Positions 1 through 8,881 of a stretch of DNA of 64,000 nucleotides are shown here, piece after piece. Under the pieces are notes generated by a model. That model did not search any database. It was not told the origin of the DNA and was given only the letters and a program-made list of their open reading frames with translations. Numbering within the stretch: position 1 is the first letter of the stretch; every line of letters begins with the position of its first letter. The DNA comes from Paenibacillus xylanexedens (lineage in GTDB: Bacteria; Bacillota; Bacilli; Paenibacillales; Paenibacillaceae): the NCBI RefSeq assembly GCF_017874615.1, contig NZ_JAGIKV010000014.1, positions 1-64,000 of the forward strand, read 5' to 3'. The position numbers and the translations under genes are program-made.

Positions 1-94
1 CGCTGGCATAGCAAAAATCCCCTCCGGTTTTCAGTGTTGAGTTCATTTTAACATGATCTCTTTTTTTCACTGTCTACCTTGAGGGGATAATACC

Positions 95-123
95 AAGTCG
101 CCAAGATTAGGCGGCTTTTTTAT
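95..123 (+). terminator. Rho-independent terminator
   Basis: An 8-bp stem (95-102 with 110-117, one G-T pair) and a 7-nt loop are followed by a T run. It ends a transcript from left of the window, just before the tRNA. Positions 1-94 hold no gene I can support. Confidence 0.8.
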
Positions 124-127
124 TTGA

Positions 128-201
128 GCTCACTTAACTCAGATGGTAAGAGTACGGTTCTTATACAGCCGTGGTCGCTGGTTCGAGTCCAGCAGTGAGT
201 A
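128..201 (+). tRNA. tRNA-Ile with UAU anticodon, phage-borne
   Basis: A full cloverleaf can be folded by eye. The acceptor stem is 128-134 with 194-200 (first pair G-U). The D stem is 137-140/150-153 with GG in the loop. The anticodon stem is 155-159/167-171 around a 7-nt loop with T33 and anticodon TAT at 162-164. The T stem is 177-181/189-193 with a TTCGAGT loop, and the discriminator is A201. No CCA is encoded. UAU pairs with AUA codons, which most bacteria read with a lysidine-modified CAU tRNA. The gene sits between a terminator and the first phage gene. Confidence 0.85.
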
Positions 202-229
202 TTAAACCGAATTGAAAGGTGGCAGTAAT

Positions 230-631
230 ATGTTGTCAAGGTTTTGGAATTCAAAAACTAACCGTGACGTTACTGTCTCAGACGAGAAAAGGCTACCAGT
301 TGCGACAACAACGCCTGAAGGCATAGTGTTAGCGGATAAAGTATCAACCGCAGGATCTGCAGAGTACATTGCTAAGACAAGTAAGACGTTGACACTGGAA
401 TTTTCAGGTTCAACAGATGCGGTGACATCGACGTTGTCTTTTCAATTAAAAGGTCCGAGCGGAAAGGGCGTTACAAAAGAAGGTATAAGACTAACGGCAC
501 CAACTGACATCATTACATCGGGAAAACTCGGTGAAGTGGTGTCTTTTTCTGTTCCAGCTGGATTCACACTTGTCATTAACTACACCAAACCAAGTACAGG
601 GACATTGTCCATTAAAGGGATGGTGGAGTAG
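230..631 (+). CDS. Small phage protein, probable beta-rich accessory structural protein
   Basis: 133 residues from ATG 230, preceded by AAAGGTGG at about 7 nt; the upstream in-frame TTG at 212 lacks a ribosome site. After a charged N-terminus the sequence is rich in T, S, G and V with alternating polar and hydrophobic residues, suggesting a single beta-sandwich. No family is recognised. It abuts the beta-propeller gene (stop 629-631, next start 632), so the two are translationally coupled. A virion surface or host-recognition role is inferred only from that partner. Confidence 0.6.
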   Translation: MLSRFWNSKTNRDVTVSDEKRLPVATTTPEGIVLADKVSTAGSAEYIAKTSKTLTLEFSGSTDAVTSTLSFQLKGPSGKGVTKEGIRLTAPTDIITSGKLGEVVSFSVPAGFTLVINYTKPSTGTLSIKGMVE

Positions 632-1627
632 ATGCCTGATGATTTATCAGTAGTTGCTCTATCGAGAGCGAACAAGGCTAGGGAAGGTGTAGCGCCTTAT
701 GGATTTTCAGACACCAAAGGTAGAGAACAATACATCCCTCAGTTCAAAAAGCTTGAAGGCGATCCGATCTACACAGCGGCAAAGGCGCAGACTGGGAGTA
801 TGTATTGGTTTAGACCTATTGAGGTGGGTCACTTAATTCCGAACGCTAAAGGCCGTTTTTATGCAACGTACTCCACGAACCATAATGCCCGTGGCGGCAT
901 TGGATTGGCTTATGCCAACGACCCTAAAGGCCCATGGATCCGACATGGTGAGGTATATGTTGATACGGTTGAAGGTAATTCAACAGAAACACCTTTTGTT
1001 ATGTGGAACGAGACGGAAAAACTGTTCTTCATGTACTATCAACAAAGTGGACTCGGCATAAACCAATCTACAGCACTTGCGACATCTACGGACATGCTTA
1101 CATGGACAAGAGTCGGACTTTTGCTTGATAAGCCGCCTAACTTCCCTGGAGATGGACACACAGGGTATTTCGCAGTGTTCCGCACAGCAGAAAAATGGTA
1201 CGGGTTTTCTGTAATGGGTGGCGGAGACTTTGGGCGTAAAGCGATGTGGATATCTCACAACGGTAGACAGTGGTTGTGTGATCCGCGTCCGATGCTTGGC
1301 GGCAATGACGCAACCCTTAATAGTACCGAAAACTTCTCGCGATCCAATGCGGGGTTATTTGTCTACCGTGGTCAAACCTGGTGGTTAGGCATGCTTTCCG
1401 CATATGCTTCTGGTGGAGTCGCGACCGTAGCACGTCCAGCCATCGCGCTAATATCGGATGACTGGCGAACGCTCAAGGACAAGCCGAAACTTATCATGGA
1501 CATTCCGACACTGCCTTGGGAAACAACCAACATGCAGTCTATGACCGTTGCGGTGTTCGATGGGACAATCTATGTGTATTACAATACGGACAACAATGTG
1601 GGCCTTGCCTACTCAGTGGAGGTGTAG
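632..1627 (+). CDS. Five-bladed beta-propeller protein resembling glycoside hydrolase family 43
   Basis: 331 residues. Repeated blade-like elements resemble GH43/GH117-type propellers: GIGLAYANDPKGPW near residues 90-103, TALATSTDMLTWTRVG around 146-161, and a late blade ending in NNVGLAYSVEV. No signal peptide is present, so a virion protein that binds or trims wall sugars is more likely than a secreted enzyme. It lies before the terminase genes, away from the usual tail-fibre position, between two small beta-rich proteins in a three-gene unit. Catalytic acids cannot be assigned by eye, so lectin-like binding is equally possible. Confidence 0.6.
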   Translation: MPDDLSVVALSRANKAREGVAPYGFSDTKGREQYIPQFKKLEGDPIYTAAKAQTGSMYWFRPIEVGHLIPNAKGRFYATYSTNHNARGGIGLAYANDPKGPWIRHGEVYVDTVEGNSTETPFVMWNETEKLFFMYYQQSGLGINQSTALATSTDMLTWTRVGLLLDKPPNFPGDGHTGYFAVFRTAEKWYGFSVMGGGDFGRKAMWISHNGRQWLCDPRPMLGGNDATLNSTENFSRSNAGLFVYRGQTWWLGMLSAYASGGVATVARPAIALISDDWRTLKDKPKLIMDIPTLPWETTNMQSMTVAVFDGTIYVYYNTDNNVGLAYSVEV

Positions 1628-1630
1628 GGC

Positions 1631-2365
1631 ATGCACATTACCGGACCTGATGGTAAGTTGATCCCATACGGCAAGGTGTACAAGTCTTTGGTAGCTGATT
1701 TCACAGATGGAACGATTCCGGCCTGGCTTGAAACTGCAACTAAACTCGCGGCAGATGCTACAGAGGTTGTAGGAGCTGGTACGACATTTGAGCCACTACC
1801 AGGCAGAGGTGAAATAACTGTAACAGCACCAAGGACGAATAATTCATACGCCGATATCCGCACCAAGGTTAAATTCGACCCAACCAAGTTCACAGCTATC
1901 AAATTCACCCTTGAATCATTGCAATTCACCGGAAATACATGGCAGACCGCGCAAATAGGCATAAAGACATCCGATAGCACCGCAGGCGTTACGATGTTGC
2001 AATCCAACACATCGGGAGCTGGTGCGGTGATCAGGGTTTATCGTTCGGCAGGAGCAGGTGGAAACGTTGACAGACCTATCAAGATGGCCCTGCATACGGT
2101 CGGACTTGCGGGTGACGAAGGCCAGAACAGGAAGAATATTTCCTTGGTTTTGCTCACTGGTAAGCAGTACAACGCGGCACAAGAAAGGCAATTCGTGCTT
2201 GTTATGAATGACGACCAAGTGGGAGCATATGAAGAAATCACTGGGTTGCTTACACCTGGAGAATACATTTGCACAGGTCGCCTGAGTCCATTAGGACTGC
2301 CAGCAGAACAACCAGAACGATACATCAAGACATCTAAAGTAAAAGTTGAATTATGGAGTAACTAA
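1631..2365 (+). CDS. Phage protein, probable beta-jelly-roll or lectin-like domain
   Basis: 244 residues, starting 3 bases after the propeller gene stop. The sequence is rich in T, G, V and K with beta-strand periodicity and no membrane segment. The central part (about 70-200) reads like a carbohydrate-binding sandwich such as those in phage fibres. No specific family is recognised. The near overlap with the propeller gene suggests one adsorption or decoration unit. The 90 bases after it hold only a leader with the ribosome site of the next gene. Confidence 0.5.
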   Translation: MHITGPDGKLIPYGKVYKSLVADFTDGTIPAWLETATKLAADATEVVGAGTTFEPLPGRGEITVTAPRTNNSYADIRTKVKFDPTKFTAIKFTLESLQFTGNTWQTAQIGIKTSDSTAGVTMLQSNTSGAGAVIRVYRSAGAGGNVDRPIKMALHTVGLAGDEGQNRKNISLVLLTGKQYNAAQERQFVLVMNDDQVGAYEEITGLLTPGEYICTGRLSPLGLPAEQPERYIKTSKVKVELWSN

Positions 2366-2455
2366 CCCGTAATCTAAACCCCAAAAGCTGCAGAGGTGAC
2401 GGCGAACTAAGGTGCACGGGTATGTTCGTGAGCCAACATAAGGGAGGTAATTACT

Positions 2456-2737
2456 TTGAAACTCAGACCAGATGGAACAATCGAAGGTACACCGCAGGAA
2501 ATATCGGATTATAAGAATATAAACATGCCTAAGGTTAAATGCTCAGTTCCTTCTGATTCAAACAATGGATCTTCATTGGTAGGTTATAGCACTAGAGAGC
2601 TCCAAGATGAACTGTCACGAAGAGAAGGGATAAACACATTCCTTGTTCCTCCTGATGAAAGAGCTGTCATTAGTTGGCCAAATGGAAGCAAAACTGAAAT
2701 TGATGGACATGCACTCATCTCAGTCAATCGCGATTAA
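2456..2737 (+). CDS. Small phage protein with a BC1881-like motif
   Basis: 93 residues from TTG 2456 with GGGAGGT about 6 nt upstream. Residues 44-60 (YSTRELQDELSRREGI) match a short helical motif seen in many small Firmicute phage proteins annotated as BC1881 family. The C-terminal part is predicted beta. The function of that family is unknown to me. It leads toward the terminase genes and probably belongs to the late-switch or packaging-proximal set. Confidence 0.6.
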   Translation: MKLRPDGTIEGTPQEISDYKNINMPKVKCSVPSDSNNGSSLVGYSTRELQDELSRREGINTFLVPPDERAVISWPNGSKTEIDGHALISVNRD

Positions 2738-2751
2738 GGGAGGTACAAGCC

Positions 2752-3051
2752 ATGGATGCTGTAACTAACTTTAATGCACACGTTAAGGTTAAACTAACTC
2801 AGACCGGTTGGGATGTAATAAATAAGCAATACGCCTTAATGAATGAACGTCTCAGGGCACGTGGAGTTGAAGAAGAGTTCACGTTTGATAATGTTGACGA
2901 AGAGGGGTATTCTCGTTTTCAGATATGGGATCTGATGGGTAGATTCGGTGAATACATGAACCTAGGTATAAACCCACCCTTCCATAATGAAATGATCTTT
3001 ATAGATTGCGAGGTTCAAGAGCCAGTTGGCAAACCTCCAGATAAAATATAG
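2752..3051 (+). CDS. Small conserved-looking phage protein
   Basis: 99 residues from ATG 2752 with GGGAGGT at about 8 nt. Soluble, with an N-terminal beta hairpin (HVKVKLTQTGWDVI) and an acidic middle. It resembles short proteins found just upstream of terminase in Firmicute siphophages and myophages, but I cannot name the family. Co-oriented and closely spaced with its neighbours. Confidence 0.55.
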   Translation: MDAVTNFNAHVKVKLTQTGWDVINKQYALMNERLRARGVEEEFTFDNVDEEGYSRFQIWDLMGRFGEYMNLGINPPFHNEMIFIDCEVQEPVGKPPDKI

Positions 3052-3093
3052 CAAAACCAACATAAACAGCGCCGGAGGTGGTGATATGCAGTC

Positions 3094-3831
3094 ATGGATT
3101 GGACGGCAATAAGAGAAGAATACGAATCTACCGATATCTCACTACAAGATTTAGCGAATAAATACGATGTGAAGTATCCGACAATCAAAAGCCGCAAACA
3201 GAGGCAAAGTTGGAGCAAGGATGCATCCGATGCAACCAAAGACGCATCCGCAAAGACGCAGGGTGCATTGAGCAAGGCTATGAAGGGTAATCGTAATGCT
3301 GCTGGACACGGAGCGCCCAAGGGTAATAAGAACGCCAAAGGAAACAAAGGCGGCAATGGTGGTCCTTATGGTAACGAGAAGGCAGTAACACACGGATTCT
3401 TCCGCAAATACTTTCCTGCTGACACGATTGAAATAATGGAGCAGATTGAGAAACGATCACCGCTGGATATGTTGTGGGATCAAATCATGATTCAGTATAC
3501 GGCTATTATCCGGGCGCAACAGATTATGTATGTTGAGGATAAGGATGATCTAACTAAGGTTCTGAAGAAAGAGAAGCCAGGTATGTTTGGTGATGAGAAG
3601 GAGTGGGAGTTCCAGTTTGCTTGGGATAGGCAAGCAACATTCCTTAACGCACAGAGCCGGGCTATGTCCACGTTACAGAGCCTTATCAAGCAATATGAGG
3701 ATATGTGTCGTCAGGGAACGGCAGATGAAGAACAACAGCTACGCATCAGCAAGTTGAAGGCAGAGGTTAGCGCCTTGGACAAAGAAAGAATGGCTGAAAC
3801 AGTAGTGTTTAAGGATGATTTACATGAGTAA
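3094..3831 (+). CDS. xtmA: Phage terminase small subunit, PBSX type
   Basis: 245 residues. It recognises phage DNA and loads the large terminase during head filling. Residues 8-35 form a helix-turn-helix (EYESTDISLQDLANKYDVKY). A G/N/K-rich linker of about residues 68-92 (GNRNAAGHGAPKGNKNAKGN) is characteristic of PBSX-type small terminases, and the C-terminal half is long-helical for oligomerisation. The start is ATG 3094; a GGAGGTGG site ends about 13 nt upstream, a little far. Its end overlaps the large subunit start, giving coupled translation. Confidence 0.9.
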   Translation: MDWTAIREEYESTDISLQDLANKYDVKYPTIKSRKQRQSWSKDASDATKDASAKTQGALSKAMKGNRNAAGHGAPKGNKNAKGNKGGNGGPYGNEKAVTHGFFRKYFPADTIEIMEQIEKRSPLDMLWDQIMIQYTAIIRAQQIMYVEDKDDLTKVLKKEKPGMFGDEKEWEFQFAWDRQATFLNAQSRAMSTLQSLIKQYEDMCRQGTADEEQQLRISKLKAEVSALDKERMAETVVFKDDLHE

Positions 3832-5065
3832 AGAGGTAAGTCTGCAGCAGTTGATTGGTAAAGGGTACGCTGATTTTTGGAGATTCAAAGGTCGTTACAG
3901 AGTAGTTAAAGGTGGGCGTGGTTCCAAAAAGAGTGTCACATCTGCTTACTGGATTCCATACAACATGATGAAAATGCCATTAGCCAATACTCTTGTACTC
4001 CGGAAGACGTTTAATACGCATAAGGATTCAACCTGGGCACAGCTTAAATGGGCTGTGAATCGTATGGGTGTTGCCCACTTATGGCAATTCAAGAAAAGCC
4101 CGTTGGAAGCCATCTATAAACCCACAGGGCAAAAGATACTTTTCCGTGGTCTTGATGATCCGATGTCCATTACATCTATAACAGTGGATACGGGTTATTT
4201 GTGCTGGGCTTGGTTTGAAGAAGCCTACCAGATTATGAATGAAGATGATTTCGATAAAGTGGATATGTCCATTCGTGGTGAGTTGCCAGAAGGATACTTC
4301 AAACAATTAACGCTATCGTTTAACCCGTGGAATGAGAAGCACTGGTTGAAGAGGCGTTTTTTTGATGTGCCAGATCCGAATGTATTGGCGATCACAACCA
4401 ATTACCGATGCAATGAGTTTCTTGGTGATGATGACCGGGCATTGTTTGCCTGGATGAAGGAGCATAAGCCTAAACGACATCGTGTTGAAGGTGATGGTGA
4501 CTGGGGCATTGCCGAAGGTGCTGTATACGAGGATTGGCGTGAAGAGGACTTCAACTATCATGACATAGCTAAACTAAAAGGATACAAAGCTGTATTCGGT
4601 CTGGACTTTGGTTATACGAATGACCCAAGTGCCTTGGTTTGTGCATTGGTCAACAAGGATGAGAAGAAGATATACATCTTTGATGAGCATTATGAACACG
4701 GGATGCTGAACAATGACATAGCCAGAGTCATCAAGGAGAAGGGTTATTCGAAAGAACGCATTATAGCGGACTCTTCAGAGCCTAAATCTATTGATGAGAT
4801 CAGAGGATATGGTATAGGCAGGATTAAAGGTGCTGATAAAGGACGGGACAGCGTAGATGTCGGCATCCAATTTATTAAACAGTTTGAAATCATCGTTCAC
4901 AAATTTAAATGTCCAAACGTTAGCATTGAGCTATCCAGTTATGTATGGGATCAGAACAAATCAGGCAAGTTTCTGAATCGTCCAGTTGATGATTTTAACC
5001 ACACAATGGATGCTTTGAGGTATGCGATGGAACAGATTCGCAAGCCTTCAACATTCGAATTCTAG
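3824..5065 (+). CDS. xtmB: Phage terminase large subunit, PBSX type
   Basis: 413 residues from ATG 3824, inside the end of the small subunit gene (the upstream in-frame ATG 3815 is less likely). It pumps DNA into the prohead and cuts it. The Walker A-like GGRGSKKS is at 30-37, the Walker B/catalytic segment YLCWAWFEEA at about 125-134, and the nuclease domain opens with GLDFGYTND (Asp261). A later acidic cluster near DDFNHTMDALRYA completes the RNase H-like site. Length fits the family. A 173-bp gap with a hairpin separates it from the portal gene. Confidence 0.95.
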   Translation: MSKEVSLQQLIGKGYADFWRFKGRYRVVKGGRGSKKSVTSAYWIPYNMMKMPLANTLVLRKTFNTHKDSTWAQLKWAVNRMGVAHLWQFKKSPLEAIYKPTGQKILFRGLDDPMSITSITVDTGYLCWAWFEEAYQIMNEDDFDKVDMSIRGELPEGYFKQLTLSFNPWNEKHWLKRRFFDVPDPNVLAITTNYRCNEFLGDDDRALFAWMKEHKPKRHRVEGDGDWGIAEGAVYEDWREEDFNYHDIAKLKGYKAVFGLDFGYTNDPSALVCALVNKDEKKIYIFDEHYEHGMLNNDIARVIKEKGYSKERIIADSSEPKSIDEIRGYGIGRIKGADKGRDSVDVGIQFIKQFEIIVHKFKCPNVSIELSSYVWDQNKSGKFLNRPVDDFNHTMDALRYAMEQIRKPSTFEF

Positions 5066-5122
5066 CTGTTTTTGTGTAGGATAATGCAAACATGCTAGTC
5101 TCTTAAATTACCTCTTTAACGA

Positions 5123-5150
5123 AAACCCTTGATACATAAGGGTTTGTTTG
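5123..5150 (+). terminator. Possible terminator between terminase and portal genes
   Basis: An 8-bp A/T-flanked stem (5123-5130 with 5138-5145) with a 7-nt loop is followed by GTTTG. The T run is interrupted, so termination may be partial. Confidence 0.5.
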
Positions 5151-5238
5151 TGGTGTAAAGGTCTAGTAGATGACTACAAAATGCTGATTTTGTGAACATG
5201 TTGATACTGTGCAGTGATAAAGTTGAAAGGAGGTACAT

Positions 5239-6705
5239 ATGAGTACACTGAGTGAGATACTACGCAACTTGGATGAAAACTCGCCTATGACCAATCGAGA
5301 GATTGCAGTACAAGAGGTTAGCGAATTCAAATCTTCCGAAAAACGAAAGTGGATGATATTAGGGCAGCTATATTACCGCAACAAAACAAGAATCCTTGAT
5401 CATAAGCGATGGATCATAGGCGAAGGCGGCGCAAAGGTAGAAGCACAGAACCTTGCTAACAATAAATTGGTACATGGACACCTTAGAAAACTTACTGACC
5501 AGAAGACTGGTTATCTGCTATCCAAGCCGTTTAGCATTCAAACTGATGGGCCTGATGAGTATCTTGATTTGCTGAATGATTATTTCGGCAAGGAATATAA
5601 GCGGCAATTGAAAGATATCGGAGAGAATGCAATCACTAACGGGATTGGCTGGAAGCAGGTTTACTACGATGAAAACGGAAAGTTGTGCACCAAGATCATT
5701 CCCCCTCATGAGTGCGTTCCGCTTTGGAAGGACAATGCTCATACTGAGTTGGATGCGTTTATTCGTTTCTATGATCAAATTGTATATGAAGCCAAAACCA
5801 AGAAGACTATTTCTATCATAGAATTTTGGGATCTGAACGGGATGCTTTCATTCTCACAAGACAAGCTTAGTTCTGATGGATATGTAACTGCAGGTGAGCT
5901 TCGAGGCCATTTTGTGATTGAAGACGCAAATGGAGTAGAGCAACAAATGAACTGGGAGAAAGTTCCCTTCATTCCCTACAAGTACAATAAAGAAGAAATG
6001 CCGCTTGTGGAGATATTGGATACGTTAGTTGATGACTACGACCAAAAGGTTTCTTCTAACTCTAACAACCTGGATGACTTACCTAATAGCATCATGGTAT
6101 TGAAAAACTATGATGGCGCTGATTTGGGTGAAGCGAGACACAACCTCGCTCAGTACAGAATGGTTAAGGTGTCAGGAGAAGGTGGACTTGATACGGTCTC
6201 ACTGGATATAGATACTGAGGCTTACGCTGACCATGTGGAGAGGTTAAGGAAATCTATCTACGAGTTCGGACGTGGTGTTGATACTCAATCAAAAGAGTTT
6301 GGTAACAGCCCTACTGGTGTTGCTCTCAGGTTCATGTATTCCGACTTGGATATGGACGCAAATACGATCGATACCGAATTCCAAGCTAGCCTTGAGCGTG
6401 AGTTATGGTTTGTGGATCAGGACATCTACAACAAATTGGAAAAAGACTTCTCTGAATATGATGTGACATTCTTGTTCAACCGGGATATCCCGATCAACGA
6501 GACTGAGGCCATAAATAATGTTAAGAATAGCGTTGGTATTCTGTCTGATGAGACCAGCATTTCTAATCATCCTTGGACAACCGATCCTAAGGAAGAAATG
6601 GAACGCAAAAAGAATGAGGATAAATCAGCCATGGAGGAAGACGCTTCAAGGCAATTCGCGTTTGATCAAAAACCAACAGCACCAGGCGGTGGTGAGGATG
6701 AATGA
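5239..6705 (+). CDS. Phage portal protein, SPP1 family
   Basis: 488 residues from ATG 5239 with AAAGGAGGT upstream. It forms the dodecameric ring at the capsid vertex through which DNA passes. The sequence follows the SPP1 gp6 plan: an N-terminal helical wing with LYYRNKTRIL near 48-57, a central stem region, and a long acidic, variable C-terminus (MERKKNEDKSAMEEDASR) after the crown. It is directly coupled to the MuF gene by an ATGA overlap, as in SPP1-like head modules. Confidence 0.93.
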   Translation: MSTLSEILRNLDENSPMTNREIAVQEVSEFKSSEKRKWMILGQLYYRNKTRILDHKRWIIGEGGAKVEAQNLANNKLVHGHLRKLTDQKTGYLLSKPFSIQTDGPDEYLDLLNDYFGKEYKRQLKDIGENAITNGIGWKQVYYDENGKLCTKIIPPHECVPLWKDNAHTELDAFIRFYDQIVYEAKTKKTISIIEFWDLNGMLSFSQDKLSSDGYVTAGELRGHFVIEDANGVEQQMNWEKVPFIPYKYNKEEMPLVEILDTLVDDYDQKVSSNSNNLDDLPNSIMVLKNYDGADLGEARHNLAQYRMVKVSGEGGLDTVSLDIDTEAYADHVERLRKSIYEFGRGVDTQSKEFGNSPTGVALRFMYSDLDMDANTIDTEFQASLERELWFVDQDIYNKLEKDFSEYDVTFLFNRDIPINETEAINNVKNSVGILSDETSISNHPWTTDPKEEMERKKNEDKSAMEEDASRQFAFDQKPTAPGGGEDE

Positions 6706-7823
6706 AGCCACAGAAGTATTGGCAGAAACGATCTGAACAGGCTGCACAGCACCAATACGATAAAACAGACGGTTACATCAATGCTGTAAGCCGTGAATAT
6801 GAACTGGCTATACGTTCTATGACCAAGGATCTGAACGAATGGTACTATCGGTTCGCCAAGAACAACGAATTATCGTTTGCCGATGGTAAGTTGCTTCTTA
6901 CGAAGGGTGAGCTGAAAGAATTCAGGATGACGCTTGAAGAGTTCACAGCTATGGCAAAGGGTAACCTTGATGGCGCTTGGACAAAGGAACTGAACAACGT
7001 TTACTTTAAGACCCGTATAGACCGCCTGAGCGCCTTGCTGATCCAGTTACAACAGCAGATTGAGGTATTAGCAGCCAATCAACAAACAGGCGCTAGTGTC
7101 TTGATGCAGGGTGTGTACACAGACACCTATTATCGGACGATTTACGAGGTACACAAGGGTTTGGGTATCGGCGTATCGTTCGCTGCTGTGGATACGGTTG
7201 CTGTGGCGAAGGTGGTGGCTCAACCGTGGCTTGGGAAGAACTACAGCACTCGAATATGGGATGACCGGGATAAGCTTGCCAGAGAAGTGCGCAACACAGT
7301 ATCACAAGGTTTGATTCGCGGTGATGGCATTGAGCAAATGACCCGCGCTCTATCAGCACGCATGGAAGTAGCCAAGCATAGCGCCGAAAGGGTGATACGC
7401 ACAGAGAGTGCCCATATCATCCAAGAAGCAACGTTCGATGGGTACAAGTCTAGCGGGTTGGTTGGGCAGTATCAGGTGTTAGCCACATTGGATAAGCGTA
7501 CATCGAAGATATGCCAGGGAATGGATCTGAAGATATTCAAACTAAGCGAGAAGGAAACAGGCGTTACAGCTCCACCTTTCCATCCAAACTGTCGGACAAC
7601 CACTACTGTATATTTCGAGGATGACGATGATCCAGGTATACGGATTGCTCGGGATGCCAGCGGCAAAAACATCGAGGTACCGGGCAGCATGACTTATGCC
7701 GAATGGAAGAAGGAATATGGCGTAGAGATACCGGAGATTAAAGCCGTTGCCAAGCAGAGCAAAGGTAAAGCATCACAGTCGGGCCGTCAATTGGAGTTTA
7801 CCGAATATGACATCATAGATTAA
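6702..7823 (+). CDS. Minor head protein, SPP1 gp7/Mu gpF family
   Basis: 373 residues; ATG 6702 overlaps the portal stop. The first 170 residues are helical. The C-terminal MuF domain is clear: RVIRTESAHIIQEATFDGY (about 228-246), then VLATLDKRTSKICQGMD and APPFHPNCRTTTTVYFE with the conserved C and H residues. These proteins bind the portal inside the head and are ejected or assist DNA delivery. The residue pattern and gene order support the call. Confidence 0.93.
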   Translation: MKPQKYWQKRSEQAAQHQYDKTDGYINAVSREYELAIRSMTKDLNEWYYRFAKNNELSFADGKLLLTKGELKEFRMTLEEFTAMAKGNLDGAWTKELNNVYFKTRIDRLSALLIQLQQQIEVLAANQQTGASVLMQGVYTDTYYRTIYEVHKGLGIGVSFAAVDTVAVAKVVAQPWLGKNYSTRIWDDRDKLAREVRNTVSQGLIRGDGIEQMTRALSARMEVAKHSAERVIRTESAHIIQEATFDGYKSSGLVGQYQVLATLDKRTSKICQGMDLKIFKLSEKETGVTAPPFHPNCRTTTTVYFEDDDDPGIRIARDASGKNIEVPGSMTYAEWKKEYGVEIPEIKAVAKQSKGKASQSGRQLEFTEYDIID

Positions 7824-7835
7824 GGAGTGGTTTGA

Positions 7836-8117
7836 ATGGCAGCAGAACTTTATGAAAAACGTGTGCAAGTAAGAGCACTTAAGTTCCAAGGGTATCCACC
7901 ATCAGATCCGAATCACATGAACGACGTCATGGCTTTTGTACAGGTTCCCATTTCTTTGGATTTTAGGCCGGTTGGGATTATACTGCGCGTAATTATTAAT
8001 TCATTACTTGTTTTAGAGGTGCCTGTTGGTGATTATGTTGTTAAGGACGTAGCTGGTAAGCTTACGCATATGACTAAAGAGGCGTTTGAAGCGGAGTACA
8101 CTAAAGTAATCGAATAA
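7836..8117 (+). CDS. Small phage head-module protein
   Basis: 93 residues from ATG 7836. The C-terminal half contains VPVGDYVVKDVAGKLTHMTK, a pattern seen in short phage proteins near the scaffold gene (a 'gdyvv...g.....k...F...Y' fold). The exact role is unknown. A hairpin with a T run directly follows, so this gene may end a sub-transcript. Confidence 0.6.
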   Translation: MAAELYEKRVQVRALKFQGYPPSDPNHMNDVMAFVQVPISLDFRPVGIILRVIINSLLVLEVPVGDYVVKDVAGKLTHMTKEAFEAEYTKVIE

Positions 8118-8119
8118 CC

Positions 8120-8150
8120 GGGCTGTGACTAAACGTCATGGCCTTTTATT
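8120..8150 (+). terminator. Hairpin with T run before the scaffold gene
   Basis: A 10-bp stem with three G-T pairs (8120-8129 with 8135-8144) and a 5-nt loop is followed by TTTTATT. It may be a partial terminator or attenuator that sets expression of the scaffold and capsid genes. Confidence 0.5.
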
Positions 8151-8242
8151 ATGCCGTCCTTTTGGTATTGCGGACGTTAAAGAACAAGACATCACCGGAC
8201 GCGACCGGGTTAACAAGCGAAGATGAAATGGAGGATAACAAC

Positions 8243-8866
8243 GTGAATAAAGAACAATTTATTGCACTCGGATTGAGTGAGGAACTGGCAGATAAAGCCG
8301 CTACAGCTTCAGCAGATGAATTGAAGGGATTTGTGCCTAAGGCTCGGTTCGATGAGGTGAACGAGGCAAAGAAACAGGCTGAGGGTGGTATTGCAGAGAG
8401 AGATAAGCAGATTGCAGATCTTGGTAAAACAGCAGGATTGAGTGAAGAGTTTAAAAAGCAGATCGAAACGCTTCAAGGTGAGAACAAAACCGCTAAGGAG
8501 CAATACGAGGCTGATATGAAGGCCTTAAGGTTGGATACGGCGCTTAAGCTTGCTATTGGTTCGCAAGTCCATGATGCGGATTACGCTATCAACCAGTTGG
8601 ACAAGACGAAAATTGAATTGAACGAAGATGGATCTATCAAGGGTGGACTTGACGACCAAGTAACGAGCCTGCGTGAAAGCAAGGCTTTTTTGTTTGTCCC
8701 AAAAGAGGAAGGTAAGCCAGCTTTCAAAGGTGCAAAGCCAGCTGAGGGGACGCCACCAGGTCAAGGCGAAGATAAAACGCCAAGCTACGGTAAACAAGCA
8801 GCTCAGGCAAAAACGGTTGATACGAAATCGCTCAGCGAAGCAAGGGATTCTTATTTCAAACAATAA
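8243..8866 (+). CDS. Phage scaffolding protein, GP20-like
   Basis: 207 residues from GTG 8243, with GGAGGA about 8 nt upstream; the N-terminus MNKEQFIALGLSEE is the usual beginning of this family, so longer upstream readings are rejected. The protein is mostly charged coiled-coil (about residues 35-100, EAKKQAEGGIAERDKQIADL) with a P/G/K-rich C-terminus, typical of scaffolds that guide capsid assembly and then leave or are cleaved. It directly precedes the decoration and capsid genes. Confidence 0.85.
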   Translation: MNKEQFIALGLSEELADKAATASADELKGFVPKARFDEVNEAKKQAEGGIAERDKQIADLGKTAGLSEEFKKQIETLQGENKTAKEQYEADMKALRLDTALKLAIGSQVHDADYAINQLDKTKIELNEDGSIKGGLDDQVTSLRESKAFLFVPKEEGKPAFKGAKPAEGTPPGQGEDKTPSYGKQAAQAKTVDTKSLSEARDSYFKQ

Positions 8867-8881
8867 TGGAGGTTGGGTTAA

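Noticed and set aside
8138..8242. A longer N-terminus for the scaffold protein beginning at 8138 or 8228
   Set aside because: The ribosome site GGAGGA fits GTG 8243, which gives the usual MNKEQF start; the upstream part reads as a hairpin and spacer.
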